Assembly: GCF_019042275.1 (NCBI RefSeq)
Contig: NZ_JAHQCW010000013.1
Span: 55,043-119,042 of the forward strand
DNA length: 64,000 nucleotides
Source of the DNA: Diplocloster agilis
GTDB taxonomy: Bacteria; Bacillota; Clostridia; Lachnospirales; Lachnospiraceae
Reading direction: 5' to 3'
The position numbers and the translations under genes were made by a program. The number at the start of each line of letters is the position of its first letter. Position 1 is the first letter of the stretch. The notes under the pieces are model-generated. The model was not told where the DNA came from. It did no database searches and saw only the letters and a program-made list of their open reading frames with translations. Below, in pieces: positions 53,143 through 60,480 of this stretch.

Positions 53143-53373
53143 TTCCTTTTCTCCATGTTATTTGGAGTCCATGAATTTATTGTAGCAGATGCCGGACAAT
53201 TTACAATATGTAAATAAACGAAAGAAAAGGCGTGAAAGAAATCATACCGGAGAGGAAAAGAGGAAATTATAAGAAATCGTCTAAAATATAATAACAAATC
53301 GGAAACAAAATAGACACAGGTTTCTGTTATACTATTCTTAATCATGTTCGTAACCTGAAAAGGGGGGAGCCGG

Positions 53374-54138
53374 TTGGGAAAATTAATGCGGATAGAGCTT
53401 CTAAAAGCGGTAAGAAACAGATATCTGTGGATAACCTTTGGCGCTGTACTGGCGGTTGGCGCCATACAGTGCGCTTATCTGCTCTGGAGCCTCGGGAACG
53501 GGGCCGTAGCGGGCAGCGGGGCATCAGATCTTTCGGTAAGGAGTACAGGGCTTTCGATGACACGCGCAATCAGTTCGCTGCTGGTCATGTGTCCCTACGG
53601 CTGGTCCTATCTTGCGGAGACCAGACACGGATATTGGAAGCAGATCATCACGCGCACGGGCAGAAAGAATTACGTACTGGCCAAGTATGCGGTCATATTT
53701 TTAACCAGTGGGTTTGCGGCCACCGTGCCGTTAACGTTACAGATGACTGCTGAATACGGGATCCGATGGCGCTATTTGGATCTGGAGCTTCCGGGATTTG
53801 TACATAATCCGGTTCTGAGCGTGTTGTTATATTTTATCGGAGAATGGATTCTGAGCGGTTTGATGGCCGGTTTTGGACTGATGATCTCCATGTTCTGCAA
53901 ACATATGGCGGCGGCCATAGGAATTCCGGGGCTGTTCTGTCTGCTGTACCGCCTGGCCAACGCTGGGCTGTTTTCCCACCTGGCATCGTCGGGAACAGGG
54001 GATGGTACGGCGCTTGTTTTCCAGGGCATACTGCTGGGGGAGGTCCTGCTTCTCTTTGCGGTGACACTGCCGGTCTGCGTATATCGCGGAGAGCACCTGG
54101 ATGTGCTGGAGGAAGGGAGCAGGGCGGATGAAAATTAA
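53374..54138 (+). CDS. ABC-2-like membrane subunit
   Basis: 254 residues with about six predicted membrane helices, beginning RIELLKAVRNRYLWITFGAV, the usual start of ABC-2 or lantibiotic-immunity-type permeases. The start is probably TTG at 53374 (GGGGGGAG 5 bases upstream); ATG 53386 is the alternative. It overlaps the downstream ATPase-like gene by 11 bases. Substrate unknown. The preceding 231 bases contain a possible TATACT -10 near 53328 but no clear promoter. Confidence 0.78.
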   Translation: MGKLMRIELLKAVRNRYLWITFGAVLAVGAIQCAYLLWSLGNGAVAGSGASDLSVRSTGLSMTRAISSLLVMCPYGWSYLAETRHGYWKQIITRTGRKNYVLAKYAVIFLTSGFAATVPLTLQMTAEYGIRWRYLDLELPGFVHNPVLSVLLYFIGEWILSGLMAGFGLMISMFCKHMAAAIGIPGLFCLLYRLANAGLFSHLASSGTGDGTALVFQGILLGEVLLLFAVTLPVCVYRGEHLDVLEEGSRADEN

Positions 54139-54778
54139 ACATACGGAAATCGAGACGGAGCAGCTGACGAAAGTGCTGCATAATCAGAAGGTGATAGACC
54201 AGACAGACGCCTACTTTGAAGGCGGCAGAGTATATGGAATACAGGGGGACAGCGGTTCCGGAAAAACCGTATTTCTAAGCATGCTGTGCGGCCTGGTGCG
54301 GCCCACTTCCGGCAGCATCCAGATTAATCAAAAGCTGCTGGGAACCGATATTATGCAGCCGGACAGCGTAGGAATCATGATCGGCAGGCCTGTCTTCTTA
54401 AAAGAATATACCGGATTCCAAAATCTGCAGCTGCTGGCGGCTGTCAGGCGGGAGATATCCAACACCCACATCCGAAAGATGATGGATTTTGTAAAACTGG
54501 GAAGCAATGAACGGAGGCGGTATGGGGCGTATACCCCCCAGATGGCCCAGCGGTTAGGTATCGCCGCCGCATTTATGGAACAGCCGGATATCCTGCTGTT
54601 AGACGGAGCTACTTCCGAGCTGGATCCGGGAGGTGTGGATATGCTGATGGATCTGATCCGCAGAGCCAGAGAGCGTGACGCGCTGATTATAATAAGCGAC
54701 CGGAACGAAGGTTTTCTAAGAGAATTAAGCGATGAGATCTACTATCTGTCGGAGGGAAGTCTATCGGCCGGCGCCTGA
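54128..54778 (+). CDS. Degenerate ABC ATPase subunit
   Basis: 216 residues. The Walker A motif is intact (GDSGSGKT), but the signature LSGGQ region reads YTPQMAQRLGIAAAF, and Walker B reads ILLLDGATSELD, replacing the catalytic Glu of the usual DEP by Gly. The H-loop region reads IIISDRNEGF without a histidine. ATP may bind but hydrolysis should be weak or absent. The overall layout is that of lantibiotic-immunity (LanF/BcrA) ATPases. It is coupled to the membrane subunit at 53374. It may work as a regulator or with another ATPase. Confidence 0.82.
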   Translation: MKIKHTEIETEQLTKVLHNQKVIDQTDAYFEGGRVYGIQGDSGSGKTVFLSMLCGLVRPTSGSIQINQKLLGTDIMQPDSVGIMIGRPVFLKEYTGFQNLQLLAAVRREISNTHIRKMMDFVKLGSNERRRYGAYTPQMAQRLGIAAAFMEQPDILLLDGATSELDPGGVDMLMDLIRRARERDALIIISDRNEGFLRELSDEIYYLSEGSLSAGA

Positions 54779-54795
54779 TGACAAAGAGCAAAGCA

Positions 54796-54820
54796 AAGGG
54801 GCTGTGAAAAACAGCCCCTT
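54796..54820. terminator. Bidirectional terminator between convergent genes
   Basis: AAGGGGCTGT and ACAGCCCCTT form a perfect 10-bp stem with a GAAAA loop between the ATPase-like gene and the ZIP gene stop codons. Confidence 0.75.
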
Positions 54821-54824
54821 ACAT

Positions 54825-55616
54825 TCAGCCCAAAGCCACGTCAAGAATCATCATAATCAGAAATCCGGCCATGACGCCCAGGGTACCCACATGGGAATGT
54901 TCGCCCAGATGCGCTTCCGGAATCAGTTCCTCCACCACCACATACAGCATGGCTCCGGCGGCGAAGGACAGAAGCCAGGGCATCAGCGGCTGGATACCGC
55001 CGGCGATCAGTACCGTCAGGATACCGAACACGGGTTCCACAAAACCGGACAAGCTGCCATATACGAATGCTCTTCCCGTGGAGACGCCCTCCTGCCGAAG
55101 CGGCAGCGAGATCGCCGCGCCCTCCGGAAAGTTCTGGATGCCGATGCCGATGGCCAGAGCCATAGCGGCCGCGTACATCGCGGGATCATTGCCGTGCTGT
55201 GCGGCCAGTGCAAAAGAAAGGCCAACCGCCATTCCCTCAGGAATATTATGCAGAGTCACCGCCAGGACCAGCAGGGTTGTCCGTTTCCAGGTGGAGGAAG
55301 GTCCCTCCGGAGACGACGAATCCGGATGCAGATGCGGCAGCACATTATCCATCAGCATCAGGAACGCGATCCCCAGAATGAATCCCCCCGCAGCCGGCAT
55401 CCAACCGATCATACCGGAGGCCTCGGCCTCCTCAATAGCCGGAATCAATAAAGACCAAACCGACGCGGCGATCATAACGCCCGCAGCGAACCCCAAAAAC
55501 ACGCGCTGTATATTTACATTCGACTTTTTGCGAAAAAAGAAAACCATAGCTGCGCCCAGACTGGTCATAAGAAAAGTAAACCCGGTACCGCCGGCAGCCC
55601 ACAATACAGATTGCAT
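54825..55616 (-). CDS. ZIP family divalent metal transporter
   Basis: 263 residues with eight predicted membrane helices. Metal-coordinating motifs are HNIPEG in helix IV and QNFPEG in helix V, with a His-containing loop (LPHLHPDSS) between helices III and IV. It probably imports zinc or related divalent cations, as in ZupT or Gufa-type proteins. The start faces the divergent BlaI-type gene across an 855-bp gap that contains hairpin repeat copy D. Confidence 0.92.
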   Translation of the reverse strand: MQSVLWAAGGTGFTFLMTSLGAAMVFFFRKKSNVNIQRVFLGFAAGVMIAASVWSLLIPAIEEAEASGMIGWMPAAGGFILGIAFLMLMDNVLPHLHPDSSSPEGPSSTWKRTTLLVLAVTLHNIPEGMAVGLSFALAAQHGNDPAMYAAAMALAIGIGIQNFPEGAAISLPLRQEGVSTGRAFVYGSLSGFVEPVFGILTVLIAGGIQPLMPWLLSFAAGAMLYVVVEELIPEAHLGEHSHVGTLGVMAGFLIMMILDVALG

Positions 55617-55770
55617 ATCGAAATCCCCCTTTTCAATTTAAAGTACAAAATCCGGACTTTTATCTAAGAGTATACCGGATTTTCTTCATTTTAACCTGTT
55701 TTTCCGAAATATACAAGGGGGGAGGAGAGGGCGATTTTTTTAAAGGGCCGGAGCGGTCAGGCGCGAGGGC

Positions 55771-56365
55771 GGCCGGGGGGATGGGGATGATAAGAATGGG
55801 AATCGGAACCGCTTGGGGCTTGCTTGGGAACGGGGCAGACGGCGGGAGTGCTTCGCAGAGTCTGGGCGGTTCTTCTTCCTGAGTTTGGGTTGGCCGGCCG
55901 CTTCAGACGGAGGGACCGTGGGCGGTTTCCGGGGAGGCTCCCGGCTTTGGGGCTCTTTTGTGTCTCCCCGGGAGCGCGGAGGGCTTGCGCTGGCACCCGC
56001 TAAGGGAAATCGGAAAGCCGGGTTCAGGAACCGAGCCTATTCACCAGGAACACATGAGGTGTTCCCGGTTCAGAGGCTCTTGCCCGTCGGACGTGAAGTC
56101 CGCCGGTCATCCTGAACTCGGCTTTCCGATTTCCCTAAGCGGGTGCTCAGCCGCCCTATGCGCTCCCGAGGAGACACAAAAGAGTCCCAAAGCCGGGAGC
56201 CTCCCCGGAAACCACCCACGGTCCCTCCATCTGAATCGGCCGGCCAACCCAAACCCAGGGAAGAATCGCCCAGACTCTGCGAAGCACTCCCGCCGTCTGT
56301 CCCGTTCCCAAGCAAGCCCCAAGCAGTTCCGATTCCCATTCTTACCATCCCCCTCCCCCCGGCGG
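55771..56365 (+). repeat. Long hairpin repeat, copy D (largest)
   Basis: About 595 bp. The core (56000-56150) is closely related to copies A to C and E and has plus orientation. The outer stem of roughly 200 bp per arm is unrelated to the A/C outer stem beyond the CTCTTTTGTGTCTCC junction, yet its two arms match each other over nearly the whole length with scattered mismatches. It fills most of the gap between the ZIP and BlaI genes. It is the only copy located upstream of both neighbours. Confidence 0.88.
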
Positions 56366-56426
56366 CTGCGCCCGCACTTTGTCTTCCGCGGCTGCACCCA
56401 CATATGGACAGTAGTGTCTATTTGTG

Positions 56427-56446
56427 TTAGACTAATTATAGTCTAA
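56427..56446 (+). promoter_or_regulatory. Dyad operator before the BlaI-type gene
   Basis: TTAGACTA and TAGTCTAA flank ATTA, forming a 20-bp dyad 26 bases upstream of the BlaI start. BlaI/MecI repressors bind short dyads overlapping their own promoter, so this is the natural autoregulatory operator. Confidence 0.65.
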
Positions 56447-56471
56447 TGGTATACGACAGGAGGATGATCCT

Positions 56472-56834
56472 ATGGAACAATATAAACTGGGGGAAATGGA
56501 GCAGAAATTTGCCGACATGATTTGGGCCAACGAGCCGGTTAGCTCCCGTGCACTCACAGAGCTGTGCGAGGCGGAGTTTTCGTGGAAGCGTACCACGACT
56601 TATACTATGCTGAAACGGCTTTGCGACCGGGGGATTTTTGCAAACAACAGCGGTACGGTTACGGCGCTGATGAGTAAGGCGGAGTTTGGCGCCGCGCAGG
56701 GTGAACAGTTTTTAAAGGATGCCTTTAACGGTTCTCTGCCACAGTTTTTAGCGGCATTTACTCGCAGAAAAAAGCTGACGGCAAAAGAGATTGCCGATAT
56801 TCAGAGGCTTATTGACAATCACAAGGAGGGGTAG
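56472..56834 (+). CDS. BlaI/MecI/CopY family transcriptional repressor
   Basis: 120 residues. Winged-helix DNA-binding domain with SRALTELCEAEFSWKRTTTY and YTMLKRLCDRG, then a C-terminal dimerisation region that contains the site normally cleaved by the partner protease. GACAGGAGG precedes the ATG. The BlaR1-type protease gene begins 2 bases after its stop. Codon use and AT content in this pair differ from the flanking genes, suggesting transfer. Confidence 0.92.
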   Translation: MEQYKLGEMEQKFADMIWANEPVSSRALTELCEAEFSWKRTTTYTMLKRLCDRGIFANNSGTVTALMSKAEFGAAQGEQFLKDAFNGSLPQFLAAFTRRKKLTAKEIADIQRLIDNHKEG

Positions 56835-56836
56835 CC

Positions 56837-58963
56837 ATGCTTGACGCCTTATTCTTACAAATTCTCAATATGAGCTTTACGGCAAGCTTTGTCATTATCT
56901 TTGTACTGCTTGCGCGGATATTGCTGAAAAAATCGCCCAAGGTCTTATCCTATGCTCTCTGGTCGGTGGTGCTGTTTCGACTGGTTTGTCCTTTTTCTTT
57001 TGAAAGTGTATTGAGCCTGTTGCCGGCCAATACGAACCCAATCCCCAGCGATATTGGAATGATGGCTGTACCCCAGATTAACACGGGATTGCCGGCGCTT
57101 AATAACGCCGTCAACTCCAATTTGCCCGCCGCCACGCCGGCAGCTAGCGTTAATCCTGTGCAGATTTGGATATTTGCAGGCCGGGTTTTGTGGCTCGCCG
57201 GTATTGCAGTTTTGCTCATTTACAGCTTGGCTATGCTCTTACAGCTAACAAAGAAACTGAAAAACGCTGTTCATGACAGAGACAATATTTATCTTTCGGA
57301 TCAAATTGACACTGCCTTTGTATTAGGTGCTTTTCGTCCTAAAATTTATTTGCCGTCGTATCTTGGCGATACCCAGCGTGACTATATCCTGCTCCATGAG
57401 CAGACCCATATCAGGCGGCTTGACCATATCGTGAAACTGGCAGGATTCTTTGTTCTTCTTCTGCACTGGTTTAATCCGCTTGTGTGGATTGCCTTTTATG
57501 CAAGCGGCAAAGACATGGAGATGTCCTGTGATGAAGCGGTAGTGAAAAAGCTGGGCAATGGTGTAAAAAAAGACTATTCCACCTCGCTTTTGAGTCTTGC
57601 TACAGGCAGAAAAATCGTAGGAGGCACCCCTCTTGCCTTTGGTGAGGGGGATACAAGGGGCAGAATCAAAAATGTGCTGAACTATAAAAAGCCGGCCTTT
57701 TGGGTAGTTGTTTTGTCGGCAATTGCGGCCGTATCGGTCGGAGTGGGCTTGACGGCGAATCCGAAAGAGGAAAGACCGGGCTTTGCGGGGGTAAATGCTG
57801 TCATTCTTGAAATAGACAAAGATAATCAAAGCATGACGGTCGAAGGTATAGATGAAAATAGCGTGATCGGTGACAGGTGTATCATAACATGGGAAAAAGA
57901 TGCCTTGATTACCCTTGCCACAAACAGTAAGCCGACGCAGCTCTCTTTGGATGATTTCTCAGTTGGAGATTATGTCGTATTGTTTATTGGCGAGGTAGAA
58001 GAAACTTACCCCACAAGGGCGACTGCCGGCAGTATTCAGCTAAAGCCAAGTGAAGCGAGTGAGATTGTCGCTTTGCGCCCTATGGTAATGATTCATGGAG
58101 ACTTGTATCTGGACACAGGCAGGGAAGGCCCGATGGGAGCGGCGAATCAAGTTGACGGCACCATTAAAACCAATGTTTCTCCAAACAAAAAACCGACGGA
58201 ACACGAGCAATCAAACTTTGGATGTGTTGGCAGTGAATATACGGTTGGGAATGGTTTTGTCCAAGTGAATATAGATGGAAAGTGGATTGTCTTTGAACTT
58301 GAGAGACAGGACGCTTCCAGCGTCGAATACTCCATTGCAATGCTTGATAAAAATAGTGCGCTTTCCTGGAGTACGGCGGCAAATTCCAAACTTGCGAGAG
58401 ACATCTTGATGAATGCCTTAGTAAAATCGGAGACATGGGAGGGCGTAGACGTTGCCTCGCTGAAGGAATACTTTCTTATCCGCCGGAGCTTCCCCGAAAC
58501 GGATGAGGTGCATGACTATTATGCCTATCGTCTGCCCGATGGCACCGCGGTGCTGCAAACAGGCGCAAAAGGACGGTATAGCGTTCTTTCGGATGATCTT
58601 TACGAATCACTTGCAAAGCATGTAGTTTATTCCGGTACAGATGATTCTTCCCGAGTAGCCGCAGAGGCAAATTATAGCCGGAGCCTTAGTGCCGAAGAAC
58701 TTGCACAAACAGAGGATGTTGTCCGAAATTATTTCACAGTTGACGCCCCATATTATGAGGGGGTAGTCTCTATTGAGCTTATGCCGGATGATTCGGCGTT
58801 GTATCAAAATGCAGGTATCGAAGGTAAATACGAGGCCGGCAACATCATTATTTATAAGGTCCTCACCGGTAAAGATAAAAAGAACCATAATCCCGAACGC
58901 ACTGCCAGTGTTGCAAGAAGCTCAAAAGATTCTGCTTGGGAATTGATAAATCATGGGTTTTGA
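56837..58963 (+). CDS. BlaR1/MecR1-type M56 membrane metallopeptidase
   Basis: 708 residues. N-terminal membrane helices (about 10-60 and 110-135) precede the M56 peptidase with the zinc motif HEQTH (187-191) and the EMSCDEAV segment (about 232-239), then another helix at about 285-305. The remaining C-terminal extracellular region (about 310-708) does not show the penicillin-binding SxxK/SxN sensor of classical BlaR1; part of it (NAVILEIDKDNQSMTVEGID and onward) looks like a small beta-barrel. It should relieve repression by the BlaI-type protein in response to a different signal. No beta-lactamase gene is nearby. Confidence 0.87.
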   Translation: MLDALFLQILNMSFTASFVIIFVLLARILLKKSPKVLSYALWSVVLFRLVCPFSFESVLSLLPANTNPIPSDIGMMAVPQINTGLPALNNAVNSNLPAATPAASVNPVQIWIFAGRVLWLAGIAVLLIYSLAMLLQLTKKLKNAVHDRDNIYLSDQIDTAFVLGAFRPKIYLPSYLGDTQRDYILLHEQTHIRRLDHIVKLAGFFVLLLHWFNPLVWIAFYASGKDMEMSCDEAVVKKLGNGVKKDYSTSLLSLATGRKIVGGTPLAFGEGDTRGRIKNVLNYKKPAFWVVVLSAIAAVSVGVGLTANPKEERPGFAGVNAVILEIDKDNQSMTVEGIDENSVIGDRCIITWEKDALITLATNSKPTQLSLDDFSVGDYVVLFIGEVEETYPTRATAGSIQLKPSEASEIVALRPMVMIHGDLYLDTGREGPMGAANQVDGTIKTNVSPNKKPTEHEQSNFGCVGSEYTVGNGFVQVNIDGKWIVFELERQDASSVEYSIAMLDKNSALSWSTAANSKLARDILMNALVKSETWEGVDVASLKEYFLIRRSFPETDEVHDYYAYRLPDGTAVLQTGAKGRYSVLSDDLYESLAKHVVYSGTDDSSRVAAEANYSRSLSAEELAQTEDVVRNYFTVDAPYYEGVVSIELMPDDSALYQNAGIEGKYEAGNIIIYKVLTGKDKKNHNPERTASVARSSKDSAWELINHGF

Positions 58964-58991
58964 ATTTTATCAGTTATAACTGATAAAATTA
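58964..58991. terminator. Perfect 28-bp palindrome after the BlaR1 gene
   Basis: AATTTTATCAGTTA and its exact complement abut with no loop bases, immediately after the stop codon, followed by AAACTTTTTG. It is a probable terminator of the BlaI/BlaR1 operon, although it could also be a protein-binding dyad. Confidence 0.6.
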
Positions 58992-59053
58992 AACTTTTTG
59001 TGTTGATATTTCGTTATAAACTGGATATGCTGTAATTTGTCAAAGGAAAGGAA

Positions 59054-59091
59054 GCGCAGTTCAGACTGACTGCGCCGGGTGGTTTTCCACC
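59054..59091 (+). ncRNA. Two tandem small hairpins upstream of the zincin gene
   Basis: GCGCAGT/ACTGCGC (59054-59075) and GGTGG/CCACC (59078-59091) stand side by side in the leader 70 bases before the start codon at 59161. They could be a terminator pair or a structured leader. No known riboswitch is recognised. Confidence 0.35.
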
Positions 59092-59160
59092 TCCATTATG
59101 TGTTATACTGTACGAAAATAGTAACCCGAGGTTGGATTAGTGTAAAGTGAGGAATTCTGC

Positions 59161-59535
59161 TTGGAGATAGATCGGTTTTCGGAGATGCTGAATGAGATAG
59201 CCGGCGAGATGCCGAAAGAATTTTTTGAGGAGTTGAACGGGGGTATTGTGCTGAAGGAGGAGCGTAAGCTGCATCCGCAGAGCAGGAATGAGGAATTGTG
59301 CATTTTGGGGGAGTATCATAGGGACAAGTATCTGGGAAGATTTATTACGATTTATTATGGATCTTTTATGCAGGTGTACGGATATATGACGGAGGAGGCG
59401 CTTCGTAAGAGGGTGCGTAAGACGGTGCTGCACGAGTTCAGACATCACCTGGAGTCGCTGGCAGGGGAAAGGGATCTGGAGGTTGAGGATGCGATTCAGA
59501 TCGCCCGGTATAAGGAGAGGGGGAATGAACGGTGA
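59161..59535 (+). CDS. Small zincin-type metallopeptidase family protein
   Basis: 124 residues with HEFRHHLE near residue 90, an HExxH zinc motif followed by an acidic stretch (GERDLEVED), as in the minimal zincins of COG3824. Start is TTG with GTGAGG 9 bases upstream. The function of this family is poorly defined. It overlaps the GTG start of the DeoR gene by 4 bases, so the two are co-translated. Confidence 0.8.
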   Translation: MEIDRFSEMLNEIAGEMPKEFFEELNGGIVLKEERKLHPQSRNEELCILGEYHRDKYLGRFITIYYGSFMQVYGYMTEEALRKRVRKTVLHEFRHHLESLAGERDLEVEDAIQIARYKERGNER

Positions 59536-60308
59536 CTGCGGAGAGGAATTTCCGGCAGGAGCGGCTGGTTTATATTTTAAGGGAATTGGATGAGAAACAG
59601 TGCGTGAGAATCTCGAATCTGGCCAGGAGCCTGCATGTGTCGGAAGTGACGGTCCGGCAGGACCTGACTATGCTGGAAGGGGAAGGGCTGGTCAGGAGAG
59701 TACATGGGGGAGCGGTTAAGGCCGGGGATAGTATTTACCGGAAGGATACAAGGGAGACGGTGTACAGAAACGCCGCGGCTAAGATCGCGATAGCGAGAAG
59801 GGCTTACCGGGAGCTGCGGGCCCATGATACGGTTCTGATCGACGATTCGTCTACCTGCCTGTATCTGGTACAGCTGATGAAGGAAGAAGGGGTTCCGTTA
59901 ACGGTGGTTACGAATTCTGTGATCGCGGCTGGGGAATTGATGAATCTGGATCATGTGAGGCTGTTCATGATCGGCGGGGAGGTGTTCGGGAATCTGGCGG
60001 CTACTGCCGGTGAGACCGGGGAGCGGGAAGTTTTGGATTATCACGCGGATATCCTGTTTATGGGGGCAAACGGGGTGGATGTGGATGCGGGGGTTACGGT
60101 GATCGGCTATCCCCAGATGATGATGAAAAAGGCCATGCGTAAGTGCGCCAAGAGGACGGTTCTGCTGGCGGACGGCGGGAAGCTTGGGAAGCGGTATCTG
60201 TCGGAGGTGTGCGCGCTTTCCGGGGTGGATATGATTATTACGGATGGGGCGGCAGATCGGGCGTACTGCGGCCGTATGGGGGAATTGGTACCGGTGATTA
60301 TTTCCTGA
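59532..60308 (+). CDS. DeoR family transcriptional regulator
   Basis: 258 residues. N-terminal winged HTH (CVRISNLARSLHVSEVTVRQ, then LVRRVHGGAV) and a C-terminal DeoRC sugar-phosphate sensor (DDSSTCLYLVQLM, NGVDVDAGVT, and KTVLLADGGK-like VLLADGGKLG). GTG start. It lies directly upstream of the glycyl radical enzyme gene, whose promoter region carries a tandem repeat that may be its operator. Confidence 0.92.
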   Translation: MTAERNFRQERLVYILRELDEKQCVRISNLARSLHVSEVTVRQDLTMLEGEGLVRRVHGGAVKAGDSIYRKDTRETVYRNAAAKIAIARRAYRELRAHDTVLIDDSSTCLYLVQLMKEEGVPLTVVTNSVIAAGELMNLDHVRLFMIGGEVFGNLAATAGETGEREVLDYHADILFMGANGVDVDAGVTVIGYPQMMMKKAMRKCAKRTVLLADGGKLGKRYLSEVCALSGVDMIITDGAADRAYCGRMGELVPVIIS

Positions 60309-60350
60309 AACCGAAAGAAATCTGAGGATAACTTTCGGTTTCTTTTTATT
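60308..60350 (+). terminator. Rho-independent terminator of the DeoR gene
   Basis: AAACCGAAAG and CTTTCGGTTT pair around a 14-base loop, followed by a T-rich tail. It separates the DeoR transcript from the glycyl radical enzyme operon. Confidence 0.85.
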
Positions 60351-60376
60351 TGACGGAAATACAAGGAGAGCCGGCA

Positions 60377-60405
60377 TTGCGGGGGCAGCCGGCGGATGCT
60401 ATGAT
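60377..60405 (+). promoter_or_regulatory. Promoter of the glycyl radical enzyme operon
   Basis: TTGCGG (60377-60382), a 17-bp spacer and TATGAT (60400-60405). Predicted start near 60412, giving a leader of about 70 bases. Confidence 0.6.
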
Positions 60406-60423
60406 CGGGATAGAAGAAAAAAA

Positions 60424-60461
60424 GGATCTATCTGGTTTTATCGGGATCTGTCTGGTTTCAT
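60424..60461 (+). promoter_or_regulatory. Tandem direct repeat, candidate DeoR operator
   Basis: GGATCTATCTGGTTTTAT and GGATCTGTCTGGTTTCAT recur with a 20-bp period, placing both on the same face of the helix just downstream of the predicted transcription start. That location suits a repressor such as the adjacent DeoR protein. Confidence 0.6.
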
Positions 60462-60480
60462 AGTAGAAAGGGGAATTTTT

